Assembly (NCBI RefSeq): GCF_000786215.1 | Contig: NZ_JROG01000003.1 | Coordinates: 620,001-684,000 of the forward strand | Source of the DNA: Sphingomonas sp. 35-24ZXX | GTDB lineage: Bacteria > Pseudomonadota > Alphaproteobacteria > Sphingomonadales > Sphingomonadaceae | DNA length: 64,000 nucleotides | Direction: 5' to 3' | Shown here: positions 50,501 through 59,439 of the stretch, in pieces | How positions within the stretch are numbered: the first letter of the stretch is position 1 | How the letters are laid out: every line of letters begins with the position of its first letter | Notes under the pieces: model-generated | Seen by the model: the letters and a program-made list of their open reading frames with translations, nothing else | What the model was told of the DNA's origin: nothing | Database searches by the model: none | Made by a program: the position numbers and the translations under genes

Positions 50501-52333
50501 ATGAAGCCTGCCATTCGTATTGCCGTATCCGCGCTGGCCATCGCGCTCGCCTTTCCCGTCACCTCATCGCGCGCCGATGCTGCGCAGGCTGCCGCGACCG
50601 CATCGACCGAAGATGCCGCACTGACCGCATTTCTGGACGCCGAGTTCGAAGCCTGGGTCAAGATGCAGCCGCAGCTGGCGACACGGCTCGGTCGCAAGGA
50701 CGGCGGCGACCAGTGGAACGACATCGGCGACGAAGCAGCCGCAGCGCAGCTCGCCTGGCGGCAGGACAGCGTCGCGCGGATGAAGGCGCGGTTCGATCGC
50801 GCGAAGCTCTCGCCAGAGGCCCAGGTCAATTATGACATCTGGGAGCTGGAGGCAGAGCGCGCCGCGCTATCGCAGGCCAACCGGCTCTATCGCCCGCCGT
50901 TCTATTCGCGGCTCTATTCGGCGCACAGCCAGCTGCCCGATTTCCTGATCAACACCCACAGCGTCGCTGATGCGACGGACCTGAAGAACTACATCGCCCG
51001 GCTGCGCGGCATTCCGGCGGTGCTGGATGTCGCGATCGAGCGCACCAGGGCCAGCGAGGCCGCCGGTATTCATCCGCCGAAGTTCCAGATCGAAACGATC
51101 ATCTCGGGCAGCGAGAAGCTGACCAGCGGCGCGCCGTTCGGCGACGGTCCCGATGCGGCACTATGGGCCGACGTCAAGGCCAAAACCGAAGCGCTGGTGA
51201 CCGCTGGCAAGCTGCCCCGCGCCGAAGCAGACGCCCTGCTGGCAGAGGCGCGCACCGCCATCGTCGCGTTGAAGCCTGCCTATGGCCGGGTCGTCGCCTG
51301 GGCGAAGGAAAGCCTGCCCAAGGCGCCCAGCGGCAAGGTGGGCGCGATCACCCTGCCCGAGGGCGCAGCCTATTATGCCAACGAGCTGAAGCTCAACACC
51401 ACCACCGATTATACCGCTGAACAGATTCACAGCATCGGCCGGTCGGAGGTCGCGCGGATCGAAGCCGAACAGGATGCGCTCGCCAAAAAGGCGGGCTTTG
51501 CCGACCGCAGTGCCTATTATGCCGAGCGCGCCAAGCTGTTCCCGCCCAAGCCCTATGACGATGCGGCGCGCAAGGAATATCTCGATACCGCCAATGCCTT
51601 CGTCAAGCGCACCCGGACCTTGCTGGAGCCGTATTTCAACACGCTGCCCGCGTACGGCATCGAAGTGGTCCGCGAACCGGCCTTCTCCGAGGTCGCGGGT
51701 GGCGCTGCCCATGCCTCTGCTCCGAGCCCCGACGGCAAGCGTCCGGCGCGGACCTATGTCCATCTGGTCGGAACCGTGCCCGATCCGGCGGCGATGTATA
51801 CGCTGATGTGCCACGAGGCCGTGCCGGGCCACAACATGCAGGGCGACATCCAGGTCCGGCAGAAGAGCGGACCGCAGTTCCGTGCAGTCACCGGCTATGT
51901 CGCCTTTGGCGAAGGCTGGGCGCTGTATGCGGAATCGCTGTGCAAGGAAATGGACGCCTTCCCCGATATCGCAGCCGACTTCATGCGTCTGGATGCCGAA
52001 CTGTTCCGCGCCGCACGGCTGGTTGTCGATACCGGCATCCACGCGATGGGCTGGACCGAGGAAGAGGCGGTTACCTACATGAACCAGACCGGCCGCCAGC
52101 CGATCGAACGTTCGCGGTCCGAAATCCGCCGGTACATCACGCTGCCCGGCCAGGCGACCGGGTACAAGATGGGCATGCTCAAGATGGTCGAGCTGCGGCG
52201 CAAGGCCGAGGGCGCCATGGGCAGCAAGTTCGACATCAAGGGCTTCCATGACCTGCTGATCGCTTCGGGATCGCAGCCACTTTCGATCCTCGAACGGCGC
52301 GTCAATGAGTGGATCGCCAGGAACAAGGGCTGA
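50501..52333 (+). CDS. Exported DUF885 metallopeptidase-like protein
   Basis: A 610-residue protein. The ATG with AAGGGGA ribosome site begins a signal peptide (I-A-V-S-A-L-A-I-A-L-A-F-P-V-T-S). The mature protein is all-helical and contains M-C-H-E-A-V-P-G-H-N-M-Q, the H-E-x3-G-H variant of a zinc motif conserved in DUF885, with a downstream G-E-G-W-A-L-Y-A-E Glu ligand, as in carboxypeptidase-like enzymes. Periplasmic peptide hydrolysis is likely. Confidence 0.88.
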   Translation: MKPAIRIAVSALAIALAFPVTSSRADAAQAAATASTEDAALTAFLDAEFEAWVKMQPQLATRLGRKDGGDQWNDIGDEAAAAQLAWRQDSVARMKARFDRAKLSPEAQVNYDIWELEAERAALSQANRLYRPPFYSRLYSAHSQLPDFLINTHSVADATDLKNYIARLRGIPAVLDVAIERTRASEAAGIHPPKFQIETIISGSEKLTSGAPFGDGPDAALWADVKAKTEALVTAGKLPRAEADALLAEARTAIVALKPAYGRVVAWAKESLPKAPSGKVGAITLPEGAAYYANELKLNTTTDYTAEQIHSIGRSEVARIEAEQDALAKKAGFADRSAYYAERAKLFPPKPYDDAARKEYLDTANAFVKRTRTLLEPYFNTLPAYGIEVVREPAFSEVAGGAAHASAPSPDGKRPARTYVHLVGTVPDPAAMYTLMCHEAVPGHNMQGDIQVRQKSGPQFRAVTGYVAFGEGWALYAESLCKEMDAFPDIAADFMRLDAELFRAARLVVDTGIHAMGWTEEEAVTYMNQTGRQPIERSRSEIRRYITLPGQATGYKMGMLKMVELRRKAEGAMGSKFDIKGFHDLLIASGSQPLSILERRVNEWIARNKG

Positions 52334-52483
52334 CGTAAGGGCCGGCAAAAGCGGGTTGCAGTCCGAAACCGGCTTTTTCTGGCCAGACTAAGCGCTATAT
52401 GGACGGGGACAGGGCAGCACAGGTTGCTGCCCGCCCCGGACGGACACCGAACCATTTCTGAACCCACCACCGCCGCTGTCGAG

Positions 52484-53875
52484 ATGACCCCCACCGATGC
52501 CGGTGCCGAAGATAGCGGCGGCATGCGCGTAGCCGCTGCGCCGCCGCGCCCGGGCCAGGGCAAGTTCCTCACCGGCAGCCTGATGCGGCATGTCGCGGTC
52601 ATGACGCTGACGTCCAGCGTCGGATTGCTCGCGCTGTTCGTGGTCGATTTCGTCGATCTGTTCTTCATATCGCAGCTGGGCGATCCCGCGCTGACCGCCG
52701 GGATCGGCTTTGCCAGCACGTTGCTGTTCCTCAACTCGTCGCTCAATATCGGGCTGATGATCACGATCAGCGCGCTCGCTGCGCGGCGCATCGGCATGGG
52801 CCGCGGGGAAACGACGCGCGCCCTGCTGGGCGAGGTGCTGATGCTGGGCATCGCTCTTTCGGCCGTGATCGCGCTGCTGTTCTGGATCTTCGCGCCGCAG
52901 TGGGTGGAGATGATGGGCGCCAGCGGCACTGCAAAGGATGCCGCAGTCAGCTATATCCGCATTGTGGCGCCCTTCGGACCGGTCACGGTGACGGGCATGG
53001 TCTGCTCCGGCTTCCTGCGCGCCTATGGCGATGCACGCCGCGCGATGAACACCACGCTGGCGATGGCAGCGGGCAATGCGGTGTTCGACCCGTTGCTGAT
53101 GTTCGGTCTGGGATGGGGCTTTGTCGGCGCCGCATGGGCCACCGTGATCTCGATCATCCTGATGGCCATCACCGGCATCGTCCCGATCCTGTCGCACTAT
53201 GGCGGCTTTGCCATGCCCTCGCGCGCCAGCTTTGCCGAAAACCTGTTCGACATCCGCCGGATCATGGTGCCCGCAGTGCTCACCAATCTTGCCACGCCTG
53301 TCGGCGGCATCATCGCCTTCCGCCTGATCGCAGTCTATGGCGAGGCCTCGGTCGCCAGCTACGCGGTGATCGGCCGGATCATCCCGCTCGCCTTCTGCCT
53401 GCTGTTCTCCCTGTCGGGGTCGATCGGCCCGATCATCGGCCAGAACTATGGCGCTGGTCAGATCGACCGGGTGCGCGGCACGATCGACCGGGCGGTGCTG
53501 TTCGCGGCCGGCTTTACCCTGCTCATCTGGCCGTTGCTGATCCTGGGCAGCGATGCCATCGGCGCGATCTTCGATCTGCCGGTCGGCGGCATGGACCTGA
53601 TCCATGCCTTTGCCTGGATCGTCGTGCCGCTGTTCTTCTTCAACGGCCTGCTGTTCATCTCCAACGCCAGCTTCAACAATCTCGATCGCGCCAACTGGTC
53701 GAGCCTGACCAACTGGGGCCGCAATACGCTGGGCGTTCTGCCCTTCGCGCTGGTCGGCAGCCAGATGGCGGGTGCCCCCGGCGTGCTGATCGGCCAGGCG
53801 ATCGGCGGCGTGCTGTTCGGTCTCGGGGCCTATTGGCTGACCCGCTACAGGGTCAACCAGCTACAGACATTATAG
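52484..53875 (+). CDS. MATE-family efflux transporter
   Basis: About 463 residues with twelve membrane helices after a 50-residue soluble start. G-L-L-A-L-F-V-V-D-F-V-D-L-F-F-I-S-Q-L-G-D in helix 1 and the symmetry-related N-F-D/ V-A-S-Y-A-V-I-G-R-I region of the second half mark MATE folds. It exports cationic drugs or other compounds with Na+ or H+. A TTG start 20 codons upstream is possible; neither start has a strong ribosome site. Confidence 0.9.
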   Translation: MTPTDAGAEDSGGMRVAAAPPRPGQGKFLTGSLMRHVAVMTLTSSVGLLALFVVDFVDLFFISQLGDPALTAGIGFASTLLFLNSSLNIGLMITISALAARRIGMGRGETTRALLGEVLMLGIALSAVIALLFWIFAPQWVEMMGASGTAKDAAVSYIRIVAPFGPVTVTGMVCSGFLRAYGDARRAMNTTLAMAAGNAVFDPLLMFGLGWGFVGAAWATVISIILMAITGIVPILSHYGGFAMPSRASFAENLFDIRRIMVPAVLTNLATPVGGIIAFRLIAVYGEASVASYAVIGRIIPLAFCLLFSLSGSIGPIIGQNYGAGQIDRVRGTIDRAVLFAAGFTLLIWPLLILGSDAIGAIFDLPVGGMDLIHAFAWIVVPLFFFNGLLFISNASFNNLDRANWSSLTNWGRNTLGVLPFALVGSQMAGAPGVLIGQAIGGVLFGLGAYWLTRYRVNQLQTL

Positions 53876-53953
53876 GTTAACAGGTTTGGCGCGACCCGCA
53901 GATGCGGGTATTTAGACCCCCTTGTCTCCACTTTCTACGGTTGCCCGATAGCC

Positions 53954-54949
53954 ATGCCCGTGCCTGAAAACCCTGTGATCACGGTGCTGATGAGCGTCTA
54001 TAACGCCGAGCGTTATGTCGCCGAGGCCATCCAGAGTATCCTCGGGCAGACCGAGGGGCGATTCGAGTTCCTGATCATCAACGATGGGTCGCGTGACGCA
54101 TCGGGATCGATCCTCGACCGCTATGCCGCGCAGGATGCACGCATCCGGGTGATCCATCAGGAGAACCGCGGCCTGATCTACAGCCTCAACCGCATGCTCG
54201 ACGAAGCGCGTGCGCCCCTGGTGGCACGGATGGACAGCGATGACGTCTCGCGGCCGGAGCGTTTTGCGGTGCAGCTGGCGCATATGCAAGCGAACCCGCA
54301 GATCGCGGTGCTGGGCACCAACACCGACGAACTCGATGCCGATGGCGCCTATTTCCCGTGCAGCGATTTCCACCCCGAGCAGCCGCGCGACATTCGCGAG
54401 CGGCTGATGGTCGCGAGCGCGATGTGCCATCCATCGGTGATGATGCGCCGCGACGTGATCCGCGCGCTGGGCGGATATCGCGCCGCATTCCGCCATTGCG
54501 AGGATTATGATCTGTGGCTGCGGGTGAGCGAGCAGCACGACATGTACAACCTGCCCGACCGGCTGTTCCTCTATCGCCGCTCGCCCGATCAGGTCAGCGA
54601 AAAGCACATCCTGGTGCAGGCGATCGGTGCCGCCTGCGCTCGCTTTGCCGCGCGCGAACGCCGTGCTGGACGCGCCGATCCGTTCGAAGGCACAACCGCC
54701 CTGCCCTCGCTCGACCAGATCGATTCCGTGCTGGGCACCGAGGGGCTCGGCGCCCGGATGCGGCTGGAGGTGATCGACAGCATCAAATACTCGCCCGACG
54801 CCATGAACGACGGCGGACTGGCGCTGATGCAGGCGCATTTGCGCGAAGGCGGAGCCAAGGACGGCTTCTGGCGGACCGCAGGCCGGCTGGTCAAACTGGG
54901 CATGCTGCCACAGGCGCTGTCGCTGTCCTTCGACCTGGTGCGCTACTGA
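53954..54949 (+). CDS. GT2 family glycosyltransferase
   Basis: A 331-residue GT-A enzyme: V-I-T-V-L-M-S-V-Y-N-A-E-R-Y-V at the N-terminus, L-I-I-N-D-G-S-R-D, the D-x-D motif in A-R-M-D-S-D-D-V-S-R-P-E-R-F, and the acceptor/base region C-E-D-Y-D-L-W-L-R. No membrane helix. It likely adds a sugar to a cell-surface glycan; partners are not adjacent. Confidence 0.9.
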   Translation: MPVPENPVITVLMSVYNAERYVAEAIQSILGQTEGRFEFLIINDGSRDASGSILDRYAAQDARIRVIHQENRGLIYSLNRMLDEARAPLVARMDSDDVSRPERFAVQLAHMQANPQIAVLGTNTDELDADGAYFPCSDFHPEQPRDIRERLMVASAMCHPSVMMRRDVIRALGGYRAAFRHCEDYDLWLRVSEQHDMYNLPDRLFLYRRSPDQVSEKHILVQAIGAACARFAARERRAGRADPFEGTTALPSLDQIDSVLGTEGLGARMRLEVIDSIKYSPDAMNDGGLALMQAHLREGGAKDGFWRTAGRLVKLGMLPQALSLSFDLVRY

Positions 54950-55116
54950 GCGCGGCATTCCCGCCTCGTTTTCAAGACGTTAATTCCTGTCACATCGCGT
55001 GTCCCGGTGCGAGACAGCGCAATTTGGGCGCTGATTTGGTAAGGGTTTTGCGCTAGGGCACCTCAAGTGACGGCGATCCCGCCGCGCGTGTCCATCCAAG
55101 GATTGTTCCCCGGTCC

Positions 55117-56226
55117 ATGTCTTCCCGCGTCTCTCGCATGTTGGCCGCCCATGGCACGATGGGACTGCGCGAATGGACGGCGTGGCTGATGCTGGCCTTG
55201 GTCCTCTCGCTGGGCGCCTCGCAGATCGTGCGCGCGCAGCGCAACGACACGCTCGAGGCCGGCCCGCGCTATCAGCCCGATGACGGGCTTGCGTTCGAGC
55301 GCGCGGGCGAGAATTTTCCGGGCTCTGCCTTCTATTATCTCGATGACAGCGGTTCGCTGGTGCAGCCATCTGCGGCCGTCCTGACCAGCGATGACACCGG
55401 CCTTGGCGCTTCGGGTGCCTTCGTGCGCGGCGTGATGCTCAGCGGCAGCGGCCTCGATCAGGCCCGGGCGCTGCAGTGCCTGACCGCCGCCATCTATTAC
55501 GAGGCGGCGATGGAGCCCGATGCCGGGCAGCAGGCCGTGGCGCAGGTCGTGCTCAACCGCATGATGCACCCCAGCTACCCCAATACGGTCTGCGGCGTGG
55601 TCTATCAGGGGTCCGAACGCGCCAGCGGCTGCCAGTTCACCTTCAGCTGCGACGGCGCGATGGCCCGCGCCCCCAGCCCGGTCTATTGGGCCCGTGCCCG
55701 CCGGGTGGCCGAACGCGCGCTCTCTGGCTATGTCTATCGTCCGGTCGGCACCGCAACCCATTATCACACCACCGAAGTGTCACCCTATTGGGCGCCCAGC
55801 CTGGACTTCATCGGCACCATCGGTGCGCATCGCTTCTATCGCTGGAAAGGCGCAGCGGGGCGCAGCGCTGCGTTCAACACCCGCTATCTGGGTGCAGAAC
55901 CGTTCCCCGGCCCCAAGCCACGGACGGTGCTGACGCTGGCAGGTGGGACTGACCCGCTCGATCCGCTTGCCCTGGCGCAAGCCTATGAGGCGGCACGGCT
56001 CAAGGCGGAAGCCGACAGTGCCGTCTCGCTCGAAGCGCAGCGTCTGGGCAGGACACCGACGATCGCCGGGCACAGCCCCGTCGGATCCCCCAGCCCCGCT
56101 TATGCGCCCGACATCGCCCGTCGCGGCGGGGATGCGGTCGTGCGTGGCTCCAACCTGCCCGACAACAGCCAGATCCGCCCCGAGTACCGCAACAGCGGTC
56201 AGTGGATCCGCCAGCCCGGCACCTGA
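55117..56226 (+). CDS. SleB-like cell-wall hydrolase
   Basis: A 369-residue protein anchored by one N-terminal helix (W-L-M-L-A-L-V-L-S-L-G-A-S-Q-I-V). The hydrolase_2 domain (about 115-245) starts with C-L-T-A-A-I-Y-Y-E-A, containing the catalytic Glu, then A-Q-V-V-L-N-R, C-Q-F-T-F-S-C-D-G and A-T-H-Y-H-T. It should be a lytic transglycosylase acting on peptidoglycan. The C-terminal 100 residues are low-complexity. Confidence 0.9.
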   Translation: MSSRVSRMLAAHGTMGLREWTAWLMLALVLSLGASQIVRAQRNDTLEAGPRYQPDDGLAFERAGENFPGSAFYYLDDSGSLVQPSAAVLTSDDTGLGASGAFVRGVMLSGSGLDQARALQCLTAAIYYEAAMEPDAGQQAVAQVVLNRMMHPSYPNTVCGVVYQGSERASGCQFTFSCDGAMARAPSPVYWARARRVAERALSGYVYRPVGTATHYHTTEVSPYWAPSLDFIGTIGAHRFYRWKGAAGRSAAFNTRYLGAEPFPGPKPRTVLTLAGGTDPLDPLALAQAYEAARLKAEADSAVSLEAQRLGRTPTIAGHSPVGSPSPAYAPDIARRGGDAVVRGSNLPDNSQIRPEYRNSGQWIRQPGT

Positions 56227-56654
56227 TCGCCTTTGCGATCCTCGCGGCCGTTGCGTGCCGCCCGCCTCCATACCGCCTTTCGGCATTAACGATATCCGGC
56301 AACCAGCTTCGCCAAAGCGCGATTAGCTTTTGTGCCGCTATGCTGGGTAATCGGCGGGTTAACCGCAAACCGGCCTGTCCCGTATCGGGACAGCGAGGGT
56401 TGCGGCGATACCAGCCTTGCCCAGCGCAGGGATCGCAACGCTCCGCGTGCTCAGGCAACAGAATATTGAAATAATTTCAATGCCATAAGGAGAAGGTAAC
56501 AGAGGACACCATCCGCAAGCAGGCCAGAATGCAACCGCGCTGTTCCCGATCGGCGATGCCCATCATGGAACGGGACCGGAAACCGTCGATCCGGGGCAAA
56601 TTTGCATTTGGTTAACCCTGTGCGCGGTAAAACGGTTGACGAGGAAGTAACCAC
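56227..56654. other. Non-coding region upstream of CHASE2-EAL gene
   Basis: About 428 bp without a credible gene. It contains one short perfect inverted repeat CTGTCCCG-TAT-CGGGACAG at 56375-56393 without a T-run and an AT-rich patch near 56460-56490. The promoter of the following gene must be here. Confidence 0.5.
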
Positions 56655-58973
56655 ATGAAGTCTGTCGCCACTCGTAACAGCAAACGACCGGCCAGCCCGA
56701 TGCGCATTCTGCTCATCTGGACGCTGGTGTCTGGCTTGTTGTTCGGACTGGCAGAATTCGGTGACCCGCTCGACGACATCTTCCGCATCGGCCGCAACAA
56801 GATGCGCGAACACAACGCCAGCGGCCAGGTCGTGGTGGTCGGCATCGACAATCTCTCGCAGCAGGACGTCGGGAACTGGCCTTGGGGTGCGCGCGACTAT
56901 GCCGCCGTGATCAACCATCTCGGCGATGCCGGTGCAAAGCGCATCTTCTTCGATTTTCCGATCAATGGCCTGGCGCGCGATCCGGGTGCACCCTTGCTGG
57001 TGGAAGCGCTCAAGCAGAATTCCGGCAAGGTCTACATGGCCGCCGATTTCTCCGACGATCCCGCGACCGGCAAGCGCACCATGCTGCTTCCGCCCGAACA
57101 GATGCGGCAGCATGTCCGCCTGATCAACACCAACGTCTGGATCAACGGCTATAACATCGTCTGGAACGGCCGTTTCGCCAACCGTGTCGGCGATCTGGTC
57201 GTGCCTTCGATCGCATCGGAGATGAGCGGCATCCGCGGCGCCGTAGGCGAGGAATATCCGATCGACTATTCGGTGCGGCTGGCATCGCTGCCCTATCTGA
57301 GCGCGGGTGAGATCGTCCGCGACGATGCCAGCATCAAGCAGGTCAACGGTCGCGATGTCATCATCGGCACCAACGCGACCGGGGTCGGCAATCGCTATTC
57401 TGTCCCCGGACAAAGCCCCTCGGCCAGCGTCTTTGTATCTGCTCTCGCGGCCGAAACGCTGCTGGCGGGCAAGCCCAGCGCCTACAGCTGGCTGATTCCC
57501 TTCCTGGTCGCGCTAGCCGTCACAGCCCTGATGCTGCGCGTGTCCCGCCGTTCGCTGGTGATGGGCATGATCATCCTGCTGCCGATCTGCTCGATCGGGC
57601 TGCCGCTGCTGCTCGAATCCTATGGCAAGTTCACGCAGATCATGCCCGCAACAATGCTGATGCTGGGGTCGATGGGCCATCTCGCCTGGAAGCTGCATCG
57701 TCAGCGGTTCGACGAGCGCGGCATGGTCAACGAGGTCTCGGGTCAGCCCAATCTGAACGCCCTGCGCGCGCAGGGCACGGAAAGCCAGGATGGCCTGATC
57801 GCCGCCCGCATCCACAATTATGCCGAAGCCGCGACCGCCCTGCCCGCCGCGGCCGAGAAGGAGCTGGTCGACCAGATCATCATGCGGCTCTCGCTCGGCA
57901 ATGGTGGCTGCAAGGTCTATCAGGGCGACGAAGGCATCTTCATGTGGCAGGTGCCGGCCACGACCATCAACAACGTCGGCGATCAGCTCGCCGGCCTGAG
58001 CGCCATCTTCCGCAGTCCGGCCAACATTTCGGGCCGTCTGATCGATCTGGGCATTGCGTTCGGCGTCGACGCCGATCCGGGCCGGTCGATCCAGAGCCGA
58101 ATGTCGAGCGCGCTGCTTGCGTGCCAGGAAGCGCAGAACGCAGGTGAACACTGGCGCGTCTATGACCCCACCAAGCTGGAGGCGACCGAATGGCGCGTCA
58201 CCATGCTGGGCGAACTCGACGCGGCGATCGACAATGGCGAAGTCTGGGTGGCGTTCCAGCCCAAGCTCGATCTGCTGTCGGGGGAAATCTGCGGAGCAGA
58301 AGCACTGGTGCGCTGGACGCACCCCGAGAAGGGGCCGATCAACCCCGAAGAGTTCATCACCGCCGCCGAGCGCCATGACCGCATCGAGAAGCTGACCGAG
58401 CATGTGCTCAACCGCGCGGTCCAGGTCGCCGCCATTCTCAACCGCGATGGGCGCAAGTTCGACATGGCGGTCAACCTGTCGCCGCGCCTGATCGGCCATG
58501 CCAACCTGAAGCCGATGGTGATCCAGACGCTGCGCCGCCACGGTCTTTCAGCCGAGCGGCTGATCCTGGAAATCACCGAAACCGCAGCGATGTCGAGCGC
58601 CGAGGCGGCGATGCAGGAACTGCGCGACCTGCGCAGCATCGGGCTGCAGCTTTCGATCGACGATTATGGCACGGGCTTTTCCACGCTCGACTATCTCAAG
58701 CGTTGCCCGGCGACCGAACTCAAGATCGACCGCAGCTTCGTGCGCATGCTGGTGAGCAGCCGCTCGGACCGCATCATGGTGAATTCGACGATCGAGCTCG
58801 CGCATTCGCTGGGGGAAGAGGTCGTGGCCGAGGGCGTCGAGGATAACGAGACGCTGCAATTGCTCGGCCAGATGGGCTGCGACAAGGCCCAGGGCTATCT
58901 GATCGGACGCCCGATGCCCTATGAGGCGCTGGTCGATTATCTGGCCGATTACTCGCCCGCCAAGGCTGCCTGA
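56655..58973 (+). CDS. CHASE2-EAL cyclic-di-GMP phosphodiesterase with degenerate GGDEF
   Basis: A 772-residue membrane protein. One N-terminal helix, a periplasmic CHASE2 sensor (about 45-275), then three helices near 277-350. A GGDEF-like remnant follows, with G-D-E-G-I-F-M in place of the signature. The EAL domain (about 520-765) is intact: E-A-L-V-R-W, N-L-S-P-R, E-I-T-E-T-A, D-D-Y-G-T-G, K-I-D-R-S-F-V and E-G-V-E. It should hydrolyse c-di-GMP in response to an extracytoplasmic signal. Confidence 0.92.
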   Translation: MKSVATRNSKRPASPMRILLIWTLVSGLLFGLAEFGDPLDDIFRIGRNKMREHNASGQVVVVGIDNLSQQDVGNWPWGARDYAAVINHLGDAGAKRIFFDFPINGLARDPGAPLLVEALKQNSGKVYMAADFSDDPATGKRTMLLPPEQMRQHVRLINTNVWINGYNIVWNGRFANRVGDLVVPSIASEMSGIRGAVGEEYPIDYSVRLASLPYLSAGEIVRDDASIKQVNGRDVIIGTNATGVGNRYSVPGQSPSASVFVSALAAETLLAGKPSAYSWLIPFLVALAVTALMLRVSRRSLVMGMIILLPICSIGLPLLLESYGKFTQIMPATMLMLGSMGHLAWKLHRQRFDERGMVNEVSGQPNLNALRAQGTESQDGLIAARIHNYAEAATALPAAAEKELVDQIIMRLSLGNGGCKVYQGDEGIFMWQVPATTINNVGDQLAGLSAIFRSPANISGRLIDLGIAFGVDADPGRSIQSRMSSALLACQEAQNAGEHWRVYDPTKLEATEWRVTMLGELDAAIDNGEVWVAFQPKLDLLSGEICGAEALVRWTHPEKGPINPEEFITAAERHDRIEKLTEHVLNRAVQVAAILNRDGRKFDMAVNLSPRLIGHANLKPMVIQTLRRHGLSAERLILEITETAAMSSAEAAMQELRDLRSIGLQLSIDDYGTGFSTLDYLKRCPATELKIDRSFVRMLVSSRSDRIMVNSTIELAHSLGEEVVAEGVEDNETLQLLGQMGCDKAQGYLIGRPMPYEALVDYLADYSPAKAA

Positions 58974-59135
58974 GCCCCTGCGGGGTCTCCGCTCTCACGC
59001 CACGATTCTACTGAGATGACCATAAAGTGCGCGCTGTCGCACTATCCTAGGTTAATGCCTTGTTGAGCAATTTACATTCTGTTAGCCTTGATTTGGGCGC
59101 GTATCGTATTCGCGTCCAAATAAGGAGTGCTAAAA

Positions 59136-59204
59136 ATGGCAAAGCGTACCAAACAGCCCGTGCGCGGATTCTGGGACTGGCTCCTGGGCGGCGGATGGAG
59201 CTGA
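59136..59204 (+). CDS. Isolated 22-codon microgene (Trp-rich basic peptide)
   Basis: An ATG preceded by AAGGAG at an 8-nt spacing opens a 22-residue peptide: basic N-terminus (M-A-K-R-T-K-Q-P-V-R-G) and an amphipathic/hydrophobic end (F-W-D-W-L-L-G-G-G-W-S). It is followed by a short inverted repeat and then a strong terminator, so it forms a complete monocistronic unit between two larger genes. Three Trp in nine residues suggests membrane-interface binding. No known family is recognised. An sRNA that merely contains a short frame is the alternative. Confidence 0.6.
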   Translation: MAKRTKQPVRGFWDWLLGGGWS

Positions 59205-59222
59205 TTCGGAAATAATTCCGAA
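59205..59222 (+). promoter_or_regulatory. Short hairpin right after the microgene stop
   Basis: TTCGGAA-ATAA-TTCCGAA forms a 7-bp stem starting directly after the stop codon of the 22-codon gene. It may stabilise that transcript. Confidence 0.5.
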
Positions 59223-59234
59223 ACTTCAACCAGG

Positions 59235-59266
59235 TGGCCTCGGCTTTTAAGCCGAGGCCATTTTTT
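59235..59266 (+). terminator. Rho-independent terminator of the microgene
   Basis: A perfect 10-bp stem (TGGCCTCGGC / GCCGAGGCCA) with a 6-base loop followed by six T residues. Confidence 0.95.
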
Positions 59267-59439
59267 ATGGCGCGGCGCACGCGCCGCTGCGGCCCGCTCC
59301 GGTCCTTGAGCAGGCGGCTCGCACAGCAAGACACGCCTTTCCGGCTATTTCAGATTTTGGGCCGTTACTGATTCGAAATGGTTAACGCGCCCAACAGCGC
59401 ATTATCCCACCCCGCAGCGCTATTGCGTCTGGACTGGCG

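Noticed and set aside
52334-52423. Possible hairpin after the DUF885 gene
   Set aside because: Only a 5-bp GCCGG/CCGGC stem with a long loop could be drawn before the T-run; too weak to call a terminator.
56375-56393. Short inverted repeat as a terminator
   Set aside because: No T-run and far from the preceding stop; recorded only as a gap feature.
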